Assembly (NCBI GenBank): GCA_026417415.1
Contig: JAOADG010000012.1
Span: 55,836-119,835 of the forward strand
Reading direction: 5' to 3'
DNA from: a bacterium
Lineage (GTDB): Bacteria; Electryoneota; JAOADG01
Length of the DNA: 64,000 nucleotides
A program made the translations under genes and the position numbers. Positions within the stretch are counted from its first letter, which is position 1. Each line of letters starts with the position of its first letter. Positions 17,116 to 26,869 of the stretch are shown piece after piece. The notes beneath the pieces are model-generated. The model was not told the DNA's origin, searched no databases, and saw only the letters and a program-made list of their open reading frames with translations.

Positions 17116-19281
17116 ATGAAAAGGCAATTCTTATTCAAGCAAAAATTATTTATACGGTTCTTCTTTTACACACTTTTAGGATTTATTTGGATTGGGTGTC
17201 AAACACTCAGTGAATCTCCTGCAGAAAAAAATAGGCCACCAATCATTTATAGTGTGTATTATTGGTCCAATGATTCCTTACGTGTGGAAGTGGGTGATAC
17301 GGTGACAATACAATGCAATGCAAATGATCCTGATAATGATCCCATCAGGTACAAATGGGAAGCATGGATGGGTGGAATTGTTGTTGATTCAACTTTTCGT
17401 GGAAGATGGTTGGCAATGTCAACAGATCTTACCATGTTGGACACCAATCGAGTAGATACGGCACACATTATCGTACGGGTTTCTGACCGATGGGCGACCA
17501 CGGTTGATACTGCAAAAATTATTGTTGCACCTCGTGGCACTTATGTACGTGGACCGCACGTAGATACACTTATAGTCGCTACAGATACAGTAGAAGCAAC
17601 AGATACACTCAACATTACCGCTAAAGTGAGACATACTTTTGGGTTTGCCACGCGTGCAACTTTTTGGGTTTTACCAGATAGTGGAGATTTGTTAAATGAA
17701 GATACGACATTTCGTTACGATTCAGTTCGTTCGGTAAAATGGGTTTCGCCGCGTACACCCAATCTATACACGATAGGTGTTACCCTTAAAGATACTACCA
17801 ATCGTGAATCAGTAAAATCAACAAATGTTCGGGTTGTACCGCTCGGCTTTTTTAATGTACCTCCTTCTATTGATAGTATTCGAGCAAATCCTGCCGTCAT
17901 TGCTCGAAATAGTACTTCAAGAATTGTAGCATACATTACCGATCGAGACGATTCGATTAGTAACCTAAATATCGTTTGGAGTGCAAGATATGGAACAATT
18001 TTAGTAGATACGACCAATCCTGCAGAAATCAATTGGACAGCACCAAATGATACAGGAGTATTTTATATTCGCGTTACTGCTTCCGATGCATTTCGAATGG
18101 ACACTGATTCAATTGCCATTCGTGTGACTTATTACGATCTTACCAATCAACCACCTGAAATTCTTACAATTCGTGTTACACCATCACCGGTAGTGCGAAG
18201 TACGATCGCTCAAGTGACTTGTACGGCAAGAGATCCTGATAACCGACCGCAACCATTAACCTATCAGTGGTTTACAAGTTGGGGAACTATTATAGGGAGT
18301 TCTACCGATAGCAACATAACTTGGCAAGCGCCGCAGTTTATCGGAAATTATTCCATTCGTTGCCAAGTATCAGACGGAGAACGTACAGATGTGGATAGCA
18401 TTTTAGTTCCAGTCGTTCATCCAATCAACTATCCACCTCAAATCATTTCTATTTCTGCTTCTCCAAGTAGAATGAATCCCTTAGATACTGTTTCATTAAC
18501 TTGTCTTGCTTCTGATCCGAATGGTGACGCTTTGTCGTATTTATGGACCGCAGATGATGGCACATTTTTAGAAAATGGATTTTCTACAGTAAACTGGATT
18601 GCTCCGCTTTTAGATGGGAACTATACAATACGATGTACGGTTAGTGATGGCATAAACTCTGTCCGTGATAGCATCATGGTTTCTGTTTCTTCTACTTTTC
18701 AAGAATTGTATAGCAGTTCGTTTAGCAGTGAACTTGAAGTAATCAACAATTGGAATGCGAGCGATACACTTTCAGTATTAAGCACTACTTCAGGAATGTA
18801 TATTTTGGGTTACAACTTCTCCACTTATTCAATGGAGATAACCGCACGCGGAAACAATAGTACTTTTGGTTTTCAATTACAAAATCGTTCATTTAACAAT
18901 GCTACCTATCAAATAGGGGTCAGTGCTTCGGATCGGAATTTTTCAAAAGCAGGTATGTTACCCAAGTTTGTAAACAATCGTACCTATCTCTATGTGGGTT
19001 TAAACTTTTCAAATTCAATGATTGAAGTGATTCAAGTAGTCAATGGTAGTTTAATTAGTTCAGTTCCAATTCCTTTTGTTTCAATGCAACCCAATCGTTT
19101 TTATACCTTATCCTGTTCCCAAATTGGAAACCAAATTCAAGTAAAACTAAACAATCAAATTGTTCACAACGGGAACATTCATAGTGCACTTGCAAACAGT
19201 GCTCCTTTTGGTGTTGCAGTGAATGGTGCACAAAATTCAGGTACTGTACTTTTTGACGATCTTTTGATCTTCATCCCATAA
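17116..19281 (+). CDS. Lipoprotein with five Ig/PKD-like repeats and a jelly-roll domain
   Basis: 721 residues. The ATG at this position follows TTTTGGAG and gives an N-terminal hydrophobic stretch ending IWIGC, a lipoprotein signal; the open frame to the left overlaps the preceding gene and is not used. Five beta-sandwich repeats of 85-100 residues follow, three of which end in near-identical strands (INWTAPNDTGVFYIRVTASD, ITWQAPQFIGNYSIRCQVSD, VNWIAPLLDGNYTIRCTVSD). Residues about 528-721 form a LamG/concanavalin-like jelly roll ending FDDLLIFIP. Last gene of the cluster; a surface polymer-binding role is plausible. Confidence 0.75.
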   Translation: MKRQFLFKQKLFIRFFFYTLLGFIWIGCQTLSESPAEKNRPPIIYSVYYWSNDSLRVEVGDTVTIQCNANDPDNDPIRYKWEAWMGGIVVDSTFRGRWLAMSTDLTMLDTNRVDTAHIIVRVSDRWATTVDTAKIIVAPRGTYVRGPHVDTLIVATDTVEATDTLNITAKVRHTFGFATRATFWVLPDSGDLLNEDTTFRYDSVRSVKWVSPRTPNLYTIGVTLKDTTNRESVKSTNVRVVPLGFFNVPPSIDSIRANPAVIARNSTSRIVAYITDRDDSISNLNIVWSARYGTILVDTTNPAEINWTAPNDTGVFYIRVTASDAFRMDTDSIAIRVTYYDLTNQPPEILTIRVTPSPVVRSTIAQVTCTARDPDNRPQPLTYQWFTSWGTIIGSSTDSNITWQAPQFIGNYSIRCQVSDGERTDVDSILVPVVHPINYPPQIISISASPSRMNPLDTVSLTCLASDPNGDALSYLWTADDGTFLENGFSTVNWIAPLLDGNYTIRCTVSDGINSVRDSIMVSVSSTFQELYSSSFSSELEVINNWNASDTLSVLSTTSGMYILGYNFSTYSMEITARGNNSTFGFQLQNRSFNNATYQIGVSASDRNFSKAGMLPKFVNNRTYLYVGLNFSNSMIEVIQVVNGSLISSVPIPFVSMQPNRFYTLSCSQIGNQIQVKLNNQIVHNGNIHSALANSAPFGVAVNGAQNSGTVLFDDLLIFIP

Positions 19282-19302
19282 AGTTTGATGCTTAGCGAAA
19301 TT

Positions 19303-19911
19303 TTAGTGAGTACTGTTCTTTGAAATTGGATATTCGCTTTCGTAGTAAAGAAGTGCGCTGTCCTTTGCAAATGGATTAACAGCGGCTATTCCACCGGTTC
19401 GTACATGAAAAGGCATCCAAGGATTGGGCGGAAAATGCAAAGCATGACAGATGAAACAATTGATAGCACCTCGATGCGAAACAATGAGTGGAATTAAAAA
19501 TGTACTAAGTAAATCGTTGTAAAAGGATTGTACACGATGATACAGTTCTCGTTTGGATTCTCCGTTAGGATAACGAAAATCAAGATCATCGTACCGTATT
19601 TCAAAATTAGGGTATAACTTGAGAAATTCAGTTTGAGTTTTCCCTGATCGTTCGCCTATATTCCACTCATTTAAACGATCATCATAGTGTATAGGAATTT
19701 GATAATATTGACCAATCACTTGTGCAGTTTCTTTAGCGCGTTGTAAACATGAAGAGTAAATGATTTCCGGTTTGGGATGAAAAGGTGGAGAAGATAAAAA
19801 TGATTGCAATTGTTTTCTACCATCTTTAGACAAGGGAACATCGTGATGGCCTTGGGGAATAAGATTGGTATTGTGTTCTGTAGGGAAATGTCTTAGGATC
19901 CACCATATCAT
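19303..19911 (-). CDS. Histidine phosphatase family protein (phosphoglycerate mutase / CobC-like)
   Basis: 202 residues from the ATG at 19911, chosen because GTGAGG stands 6 bases before it and because the catalytic motif LRHFPTEHN then starts at residue 6; a longer frame adds 25 residues without a ribosome binding site. H8 is the phosphorylated histidine. IIYSSCLQRAKETA carries the second arginine, EWNIGERSGKT the acidic motif, and LIVSHRGAI the second histidine. The substrate (small phosphoester, sugar phosphate or alpha-ribazole phosphate) cannot be told; no cobalamin genes are near. Convergent with the 17116 lipoprotein gene. Confidence 0.85.
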   Translation of the reverse strand: MIWWILRHFPTEHNTNLIPQGHHDVPLSKDGRKQLQSFLSSPPFHPKPEIIYSSCLQRAKETAQVIGQYYQIPIHYDDRLNEWNIGERSGKTQTEFLKLYPNFEIRYDDLDFRYPNGESKRELYHRVQSFYNDLLSTFLIPLIVSHRGAINCFICHALHFPPNPWMPFHVRTGGIAAVNPFAKDSALLYYESEYPISKNSTH

Positions 19912-20009
19912 TGCAAACCTCACGATTGGATAAAAATTGTAATTTATTATGAGAAGATAAAAAATTTCAGCTTTCTTTTTGTACATTGGTTAACTAATTA
20001 GGGTGTCGT

Positions 20010-21710
20010 ATGAGTCCTCTTAACAATGAAGTCATTTTGCCTTGGATATTTCCCCATTTTGACAGTTTACTGAGCAATGAGCCATTGCAAAGTTTACTGG
20101 ATCGATATTGCAAAGATGCTTGTGATTTAACGGGATTTACCAAAGCTGTTGCAGTTTCCATCGCAACAAATGCTGAAGCGGTTGGAATTTCCAACATTCA
20201 AGAAAATTTGCGAAAAGCGATTTTAGAAAATTTGCAATACAGTGGATCTGCATCCGATATGAATCCACCTGAAGCTTTGGTAAAACAATACCAAATGAAC
20301 AATAACTACATTAGTTTTATACCAGAAGAAAGCAATTCACCATTGCCGAAAACCATTTTATCAAAGGATTTTATTGCGAGAGGAACGTGGAAACCAAAAG
20401 ATGCTTTGTATTTATTATTGTATTCTGAAAATGGTGAATACCTTGGAAATTTAAGGTTAGCAGATCCGTCAGATTACAATCGTCCGAATTTTAACGATCC
20501 TGAAACCATACAGATTTTTAATGAGATTGCTATCGTGGGTGGAAGATTGATTGACTATTACTTGAGATGGCAAAGGTTAAGAGGATCTGAACTTTTGTAT
20601 ATGTATGCGTTTGACCAAACGAGCAATTTTATCATGCTAATCAATGATAAAGGACAGTTTTTACGCGCAAATTACGCCTTCAACGAATTTTGTCAGAATC
20701 ATCATACCAAAACATCAGATTTGATCAAGTTGATTAAAGCGCAAAATTCTAAGCAATGGGAGTACTTGATCAAAAATGCTGAAAGTGTGCATCTTACTCT
20801 AACCTTCAAACCCTTGGGTGCTAAAAGTAAACTTGAATTTGATATCGTTGCCAAACCTTTGATTCCAAATACCAACTATGCTTCTATATTAGAGTTGAAA
20901 CTCGTTTCAGATGAGAATAAAGAGTCAAAACCACTAGAGAAAACTAAATCTGAAAAGAAAACGAAAGCAGAAGAGAGTGAAGTAGAAACCTTTGAAAAAA
21001 GTTTAGAAGAAACTTCGTTTGAATCTGAAATTGAAGAAAAAAGGCATACTGCTGAAAACAATGCATCTTCGGCGTTACCACAGAAACAACAATCTGAATT
21101 AACATCAGAACAAATGGACATATTGATGGAGATATCCGGTAACATTGCACAACATTTGTCCATTGTATCTGGAAATGTAGAACTGATGAAGATGGACGAA
21201 AAGAATGAAACCCATCTGAAAATCATGGATATTATTTTAGTCGCTGTTGATCGAATCAATCAACAATTGCAAAAAATTCGTGATTTAGATAAAATTCACA
21301 ATAAACCTGAAATTGTCCAACACCCCAGAAAGTCAAAGCAGATAAAACCTAAAGGGGTTTTGTGTGTAGAAGATGAACCACAAATTCTTGAACTGTTAAG
21401 TGCTATTGTTAAGCAATGCAATGAAGAAGTGATTACCGCAGAAAATGGTAAAGAGGCATGGGAATATATCAGTCAAGGCAATTTACCTAAATTGGTAATT
21501 TCTGATGTACGAATGCCTTTCATGAGCGGTTTTGAATTGCTTAGAAACATTCGTAATTCTGAATTGAATATTCCAGTGATTTTAATTTCTGGATTTTGGT
21601 CAGAAGACACCATTCAAGAGGCAAAAAAATTAGGCGTTGTTGATTTTATGCCCAAACCCTTCCCAGTAGCAAAACTGATTCAACATATAAACAGTATTAC
21701 CAGATCCTAA
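20010..21710 (+). CDS. Sensor-like protein: GAF/PAS, histidine-containing helices, receiver; no kinase ATPase domain
   Basis: 566 residues, cytoplasmic. About 1-190 is GAF-like, 196-295 PAS-like (LLYMYAFDQTSNFIMLINDKG), 300-365 a charged low-complexity linker, 368-428 a helical pair with AQHLSIVSGNVELM that resembles a kinase dimerisation domain (H382 in the phospho-His place), and 447-566 a complete receiver with VEDE, D499 in VISDVRMP and K549 in MPKPF. The HATPase domain expected between the helices and receiver is absent. It may accept phosphate from another kinase, or only dimerise. AGGGTG before the ATG. Its stop overlaps that of convergent malQ by 4 bases. Confidence 0.75.
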   Translation: MSPLNNEVILPWIFPHFDSLLSNEPLQSLLDRYCKDACDLTGFTKAVAVSIATNAEAVGISNIQENLRKAILENLQYSGSASDMNPPEALVKQYQMNNNYISFIPEESNSPLPKTILSKDFIARGTWKPKDALYLLLYSENGEYLGNLRLADPSDYNRPNFNDPETIQIFNEIAIVGGRLIDYYLRWQRLRGSELLYMYAFDQTSNFIMLINDKGQFLRANYAFNEFCQNHHTKTSDLIKLIKAQNSKQWEYLIKNAESVHLTLTFKPLGAKSKLEFDIVAKPLIPNTNYASILELKLVSDENKESKPLEKTKSEKKTKAEESEVETFEKSLEETSFESEIEEKRHTAENNASSALPQKQQSELTSEQMDILMEISGNIAQHLSIVSGNVELMKMDEKNETHLKIMDIILVAVDRINQQLQKIRDLDKIHNKPEIVQHPRKSKQIKPKGVLCVEDEPQILELLSAIVKQCNEEVITAENGKEAWEYISQGNLPKLVISDVRMPFMSGFELLRNIRNSELNIPVILISGFWSEDTIQEAKKLGVVDFMPKPFPVAKLIQHINSITRS

Positions 21711-23296
21711 AGATCAGAAGATGGTTGTGGGTAATTGTCTGGATATAGATATTTTGGTGGTTCAATAGGTACTCTTGAATACATTTCGTTTAGATCACGT
21801 AAACGAGCCATTGGAAATGGGTCAAGTTGAGAAAATTGCAATCTCCAACTCCAATTATTGTTAGATGTACCGGGAGTATTCATTCGTTCTGTAGAAGGTA
21901 ACGATAGGATATCTTGCATAGGTGTAATCGCAAAATGAGCATTGGAACGCCATATCGCGCGAATAAAATCCCAAGCAATATCGTGTCCTGAAACTCCTAA
22001 ATAACGTCTTGCAAAATCTTTTTCATGTTCTGAAGCTTCAGTTTCGTACCAACCCAAGGTAGTATTATTGTCATGGGTTCCTGTATAGGCCACACAGTTT
22101 TCTGGATAGTGATGTGGTAAAAATGAGTTGCTTCCATTTCCAAAAAAAGCAAACTGTAGAATTTTCATCCCGGGCAACTGAAAATGATCTCTAAGCTCGA
22201 TCACATCAGGAGTAATTAGACCCAAGTCCTCTGCAATCAGAGGAACTTTGTGAAAGGTATCTAAAACTTTTTGGATTAACCATTTACCGGGTGCTACAGC
22301 CCAAACGCCTTTGATTGCATTTTCAGACCCGTAAGGCACCGACCAATTTGCACTTAATCCTCGAAAATGATCGATGCGAATAAAGTCGCAATGGCATAAT
22401 AGACGACGAAAACGATTGATCCACCAATCAAAATTCGTTTCTTGGTGATAACTCCAACGGTACACAGGATTGCCCCAGAGTTGGCCGGTAGCGGAAAAAT
22501 AGTCCGGTGGTACACCTGCAACATAAATCGGATAACCATTCGTATCCGTTTCGAAAAGTTCTGGATGGCTCCAGAAATCGGCTGAATCATCCGATACAAA
22601 TAGGGGCATATCACCAATGATTTGGATATCGTGCAGATTAGCGAAGGTCCGAAGTTCTGACCATTGTAAATCAAAGAGAAATTGTTCAAATTTTGCTTGC
22701 TGTTTTTTTGTAAGAACATTTTGATCAGTGATCTGGTCCAATAATGTAGAAGAATATTTTGAATAGATACCCCAATCTCGCCAGTGCTTCCATTCAAAAG
22801 ATTCTTTGAATGCGATATACCAACTCCAATTTTCTAACCAATAACTTTCTTTTTGACAATAGTTTTGAAATTGCTCATAGATATCAGTTAAAATAGGATG
22901 GTGCGAAGCACTTTTTGATTGACCTGAGTTGGTAAGATGCACAAATCGTTTAAAAGCAATAGTAAGTAATTTTCTTTTTTGAATTTCTACAAAAGAAAAA
23001 TCAATTCTCCCTTCTGGAATTTTAGATTGATTCAATTCTTCTTGATTCAGTAACCCAAGTTCGTATAGTTTTGTAGGTGAGATAAAGAGAGGATTTCCAG
23101 CGAAAGCGGATAGTGCTGCATAAGGTGAAGCACCATAACCGGGCGGATTGAGAGGTAAAATTTGCCACAAACGGCATTTGGATTCGAATAACCATTGAAG
23201 GAATTGAAAAGCACCTTCACCTAAATCACCTATTCCAAATTCGCTGGGAAGTGAAGAAGGATGAAGAAGTATTCCACCTCGTCTTTCAGTAATCAT
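21707..23296 (-). CDS. malQ: 4-alpha-glucanotransferase (amylomaltase)
   Basis: GH77 enzyme that transfers maltosyl and longer alpha-1,4-glucan chains, in glycogen/maltodextrin metabolism. 529 residues, the usual length of the short bacterial form. N-terminal RGGILLHPSSLPSEFGIGDL and YGASPYAALSAFAGNPL are diagnostic; the nucleophile D309 is in FIRIDHFRGL, the acid/base E356 in IAEDLGLIT, and D409 in YTGTHDNNT. Cytoplasmic. No other glycogen genes in the window. The start codon is only 19 bases from that of the divergent dus gene. Confidence 0.96.
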   Translation of the reverse strand: MITERRGGILLHPSSLPSEFGIGDLGEGAFQFLQWLFESKCRLWQILPLNPPGYGASPYAALSAFAGNPLFISPTKLYELGLLNQEELNQSKIPEGRIDFSFVEIQKRKLLTIAFKRFVHLTNSGQSKSASHHPILTDIYEQFQNYCQKESYWLENWSWYIAFKESFEWKHWRDWGIYSKYSSTLLDQITDQNVLTKKQQAKFEQFLFDLQWSELRTFANLHDIQIIGDMPLFVSDDSADFWSHPELFETDTNGYPIYVAGVPPDYFSATGQLWGNPVYRWSYHQETNFDWWINRFRRLLCHCDFIRIDHFRGLSANWSVPYGSENAIKGVWAVAPGKWLIQKVLDTFHKVPLIAEDLGLITPDVIELRDHFQLPGMKILQFAFFGNGSNSFLPHHYPENCVAYTGTHDNNTTLGWYETEASEHEKDFARRYLGVSGHDIAWDFIRAIWRSNAHFAITPMQDILSLPSTERMNTPGTSNNNWSWRLQFSQLDPFPMARLRDLNEMYSRVPIEPPKYLYPDNYPQPSSDL

Positions 23297-23315
23297 AAAG
23301 GATAGTCCTATAATC

Positions 23316-24371
23316 GTGGATAAAAAGATACACTGGCAATCATTGCATCCTAATATACAACGTCTTTTTCAAAAGCAGGAAAGACCGATTGTAGTTCTTG
23401 CTCCGATGGAAGATGTTACGATAGTACCATTCAGAAAAATTTGTAAACGATATGGTGCTGATTTGGTTTATACCGAATTTATTCCTGCTGCTGGATTGGT
23501 AAGAGAAGTTGCGGCTTGCATAAAGAAACTGGAGTACCAAGATGAAGAACGGCCGTTGTCGGTTCAAATCTATGGATCAAATCCAATGGAAATGGCACGC
23601 GCTGCACGTATGGTGGAAAAGATCGTTCAGCCCGATTTTATTGATATCAATTTAGGTTGCCCTGTTAAAAAAATTGCTAATCGGGGTGATGGCGCAGGTT
23701 TGTTAAAACCAGATGGTTATGTGGAAAATCGTCTTTGTAGTGAATTGAATTTACCACCTAAAAACCTAAAAAATGTGTTGTGTGCTGTGGTGGATGCAGT
23801 AAGCACGCCAGTTACTGTGAAAATGCGATTAGGGTGGGATCATAAAACCATTTATGTAGTGGAATCGATGCAATGGTTCAAAGAATGGGGCATCCAAATG
23901 ATAGCCATTCATGCACGTACGAAACAACAAGCATATACAGGAAAAGCAGATTGGTCTTACATCAAACAAGCCAAACAAGCATCATCTTTACCGATAATAG
24001 GAAATGGAGATTTAACATCTGCAGAAATTGTTCTACAAAGAATTCAAGAAACCCAAGTAGATGGTGTGATGATCGGACGTGCGGCCATTACTGCGCCTTG
24101 GATATTTCGGGATGTGATCAATGTTTTAGAAAATAAACCGCCATTACCTCTCCCTGATCTTTCGTTTAGAGTAGAACAGTACTTAGAGATGATTTCTGAA
24201 GCGATCCCTGTGAAAGGCGAGTATAAAGCGGTGATTGAAATGCGAAAATATTTACATGCTTTTGTTGGAAATGAGTACGGCGCTGCAAGGGTACGTAAAG
24301 AAGTGATGCAATACGATCGGTATAGCGATGTAAAAAAATGTTTAGAAAACTACGTTCTAGCAAAAAGATAA
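23316..24371 (+). CDS. dus: tRNA-dihydrouridine synthase
   Basis: FMN-dependent reduction of uridine to dihydrouridine in tRNA. 351 residues with a GTG start behind AAAGGA. Motifs: VLAPMEDVT (28-35), YTEFI, DINLGCPVKK with the presumed catalytic C115, VTVKMRLGWD, HARTKQQAYTG, and GNGDLTS / VMIGRAAITAPWIF for phosphate binding. Between GDGAGLL and VTVKM there is a slightly extended segment. The exact subgroup (DusA/B/C) is not assigned. Divergent from malQ with 19 bases between the starts, so promoters must lie inside coding sequence or be shared. Confidence 0.93.
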   Translation: MDKKIHWQSLHPNIQRLFQKQERPIVVLAPMEDVTIVPFRKICKRYGADLVYTEFIPAAGLVREVAACIKKLEYQDEERPLSVQIYGSNPMEMARAARMVEKIVQPDFIDINLGCPVKKIANRGDGAGLLKPDGYVENRLCSELNLPPKNLKNVLCAVVDAVSTPVTVKMRLGWDHKTIYVVESMQWFKEWGIQMIAIHARTKQQAYTGKADWSYIKQAKQASSLPIIGNGDLTSAEIVLQRIQETQVDGVMIGRAAITAPWIFRDVINVLENKPPLPLPDLSFRVEQYLEMISEAIPVKGEYKAVIEMRKYLHAFVGNEYGAARVRKEVMQYDRYSDVKKCLENYVLAKR

Positions 24372-24591
24372 ACTTCAAGACATCGTTAATTAATCCTAAT
24401 CAATCCAATGCAATAAAGGTATTCCTGATCAAAAAAGCATCAGAAGATACAAAATTTAATTCAATCAAATAGGACATTTTCACAATCCCTACCACAGATT
24501 ATGACCTCTAAATCAATTGGTTTATCACGTTTGTTTTTCACAATCAATTCATTGAACTGAACTCAGTTTACGATTTAACCGCTAAAAGAAT

Positions 24592-24619
24592 TTGCGTTTC
24601 TAAAATGACGTATTATATT
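24592..24619 (+). promoter_or_regulatory. Sigma70-type promoter of the 2-oxo acid dehydrogenase operon
   Basis: TTGCGT, 16-base spacer, TATATT; start of transcription expected near 24626, about 40 bases before the E1 alpha ATG. It lies in the 293-bp gap after dus, which holds nothing else I can recognise. Confidence 0.5.
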
Positions 24620-24664
24620 CCAACCACTTGGTTTAATCCACTGACTTGATAAAGGGAGAATTCT

Positions 24665-25828
24665 ATGCCCAATAAGGCAAAAACGGAACTTACGTCCAAA
24701 AAGAAAACAGAATCGTCCATCACGTCTGATTTTGTATTAAAGGTAGGCGATGGTGCATTGCTTTATGTAGCAGGTGGAGGTGCTAAACCAGCATCAGAAT
24801 TGGTGTTACCAGCAAAATTCCGACTTACCGATGACGAAAAAATTGACTTGTTGTATTTGATGAAAAAAACACGTGGAACAGAAAATAAAATCATCAAACT
24901 ATACCGACAAGGCAAGATTGTAGGTGGGGTCTATACCGGTGCTGGTCAAGAAGCAACCTCGGTAGGAACCGCATATGCATTAGAAAAAGGGGACTATTTA
25001 GTACCCATGCATCGTGATATGGGTTCACATATCGCCCATGGACAGGACTTACGGAAAATCTTTTCTCAATACTTAGGTAGAGTTACTGCACCTACGCGTG
25101 GAAAAGAAGGAAATATGCATATGGGTGATTTTGAAAAGAACATCACTTGTATGATTTCTCATCTTGGTTCCAATATGCCTGTCGCAGTAGGCATTGCATA
25201 CAGTTATATCCTCAGAAATGAAAAGCATACCGTGCTTACTTATATCGGAGACGGTGGTGCATCCATTGGTGATTTTCATGAAGCATTAAATTTTGCCTCA
25301 GTAGTCAAAGCACCGTTGGTACTATGTATTGAAAACAACCAATTTGCTTATTCTACCCCGACGCGTCAACAATACAATTGTACCCAATTAGCGGATCGTG
25401 CTTTGGCTTATGGAATACCCGGCTATGTGGTGGATGGTAACGATGTGGAAGCAGTGTATTCCGTTACCAAAGCATTAATTGAACGTGCAAGAGAAGGTGA
25501 AGGTCCTGCTTTATTTGAAAGTATTTCCATGAGAATGCACGGACATTCTGCTCACGATGACGCCTTTTATGTTCCCAAATCCATGTTTGAAGAATGGGCA
25601 AGGAAAGATCCAATTTTGAGATATCAAAAGAAACTGATGGAAGAGGACATTCTTTCAGAAGAGGAATTGGCGAAACTCGATCAAAGAGTGGAAACAGAAA
25701 TTGAAGAAGCCGCTGAATGGGCTTTACAACAACCAGAGCCACCTGCGTATGAAGCTGCATTAGGAGTTTATGCAGATGAAATGCCACAACTCTGGGCAGG
25801 ATATAGACCAAATCCAAAGTTAGTTTAA
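24665..25828 (+). CDS. 2-oxo acid dehydrogenase E1 component, alpha subunit (pyruvate or branched-chain)
   Basis: Thiamine-diphosphate subunit that decarboxylates the 2-oxo acid and acylates the E2 lipoyl group. 387 residues with a polar N-terminal extension (1-50). The ThDP/Mg motif is GDGGASIGDFHEALNFA ... ENNQFAYST, and the active-site loop reads MHGHSAHDDAFYVP, closer to branched-chain/acetoin-type enzymes than to the GHSMSDP of classical pyruvate E1. AAGGGAG precedes the ATG. First gene of a five-gene operon. Substrate not decidable from sequence; pyruvate is the conservative guess since no other such complex is seen. Confidence 0.9.
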   Translation: MPNKAKTELTSKKKTESSITSDFVLKVGDGALLYVAGGGAKPASELVLPAKFRLTDDEKIDLLYLMKKTRGTENKIIKLYRQGKIVGGVYTGAGQEATSVGTAYALEKGDYLVPMHRDMGSHIAHGQDLRKIFSQYLGRVTAPTRGKEGNMHMGDFEKNITCMISHLGSNMPVAVGIAYSYILRNEKHTVLTYIGDGGASIGDFHEALNFASVVKAPLVLCIENNQFAYSTPTRQQYNCTQLADRALAYGIPGYVVDGNDVEAVYSVTKALIERAREGEGPALFESISMRMHGHSAHDDAFYVPKSMFEEWARKDPILRYQKKLMEEDILSEEELAKLDQRVETEIEEAAEWALQQPEPPAYEAALGVYADEMPQLWAGYRPNPKLV

Positions 25829-25850
25829 ATCGTTTTTAGGAGGATATGAA

Positions 25851-26843
25851 GTGGCTGAAAAAGGACGTGGAGAAGTTGTTACTTACATAGAAGCCATTAC
25901 GATTGGTCTTCGTGAAGAAATGGAGAGAGATGAACGAGTATGGTTACTGGGTGAAGACATTGGTGTTTACGGGGGTGCATTCAAAGTGACCAAGGGGTTC
26001 ATTGACAAATTTGGTGAAAAACGTGTGTTAGATACACCTCTTTCTGAATCTGCGATTGTAGGAGTAGCTATCGGTTCTGCATTAAACGGAATGATTCCAG
26101 TTGCAGAAATGCAGTTCGCAGATTTTATTTCCTCTGGTTTTAACCAGATTGTCAATCAAGCTGCAAAAATGCATTATCGTTATGGAGCACCTGTTCCCAT
26201 GGTCATTCGTGCGCCTACAGGTGGTGGTGTGCATGGTGGTCCATTCCATTCACAAAATCCAGAAATGTGGTTTGTTAAAACGCCGGGTTTGAAAGTGGTA
26301 GAACCTTCTACTCCCTATGATGCCTATGGATTAATTAAAGCTGCGATACGTGATCCAAATCCGGTAATTTATTTTGAACACAAGTATCTTTATAGAAGAA
26401 TTAAAGAAAAATTACCTGAAGAAGAATACATTGTGGAAATTGGAAAAGCCGACGTAAAACGAGAAGGTACAGATATTACTGTGGTAACCTATGGCTCAAT
26501 GGTCCATTTTTCATTAGAGGCGGCTGATATATTAAGTAAAGAAGGTGTAGAAGTTGAAATCGTGGATCTAAGGACCTTGCTACCGATTGATAAAGAAACT
26601 ATTCTGAAGAGTGTTCGGAAAACAGGAAAACTCTGTATCGTTCACGAAGATACCTTAACAGCAGGTATGGGAGGTGAAATTGCTGCGATTGTTGCTGAAT
26701 ATGCTTTTGATGCTTTGGATGCACCGATTAAACGTGTAGCAGCATTAGATACGCCGGTTCCATATGCACCTGCATTGGAGGCATTCTTTTCACCAGATAC
26801 TAAGAAAATTTTAGTTGCACTTCGTGAGTTGGCTGCATTTTAA
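25851..26843 (+). CDS. 2-oxo acid dehydrogenase E1 component, beta subunit
   Basis: 330 residues, GTG start behind AGGAGG. The pattern EAITIGLREEMERDERVWLL, GEDIGVYGGAFKVT, DTPLSESAIVG, AEMQFADFI and HGGPFHSQNPEMWF is typical of E1 beta, which binds ThDP pyrophosphate together with the alpha subunit and forms an alpha2-beta2 unit. C-terminal transketolase domain with VEIVDLRTLLPIDKETI. Lies 22 bases after E1 alpha. Confidence 0.95.
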   Translation: MAEKGRGEVVTYIEAITIGLREEMERDERVWLLGEDIGVYGGAFKVTKGFIDKFGEKRVLDTPLSESAIVGVAIGSALNGMIPVAEMQFADFISSGFNQIVNQAAKMHYRYGAPVPMVIRAPTGGGVHGGPFHSQNPEMWFVKTPGLKVVEPSTPYDAYGLIKAAIRDPNPVIYFEHKYLYRRIKEKLPEEEYIVEIGKADVKREGTDITVVTYGSMVHFSLEAADILSKEGVEVEIVDLRTLLPIDKETILKSVRKTGKLCIVHEDTLTAGMGGEIAAIVAEYAFDALDAPIKRVAALDTPVPYAPALEAFFSPDTKKILVALRELAAF

Positions 26844-26869
26844 TCAAAATTTCTTGTTTGGAGCGATTT

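Noticed and set aside
19912..19986. 25-residue extension of the histidine phosphatase
   Set aside because: No ribosome binding site, and the catalytic RH motif normally lies within the first 10 residues.
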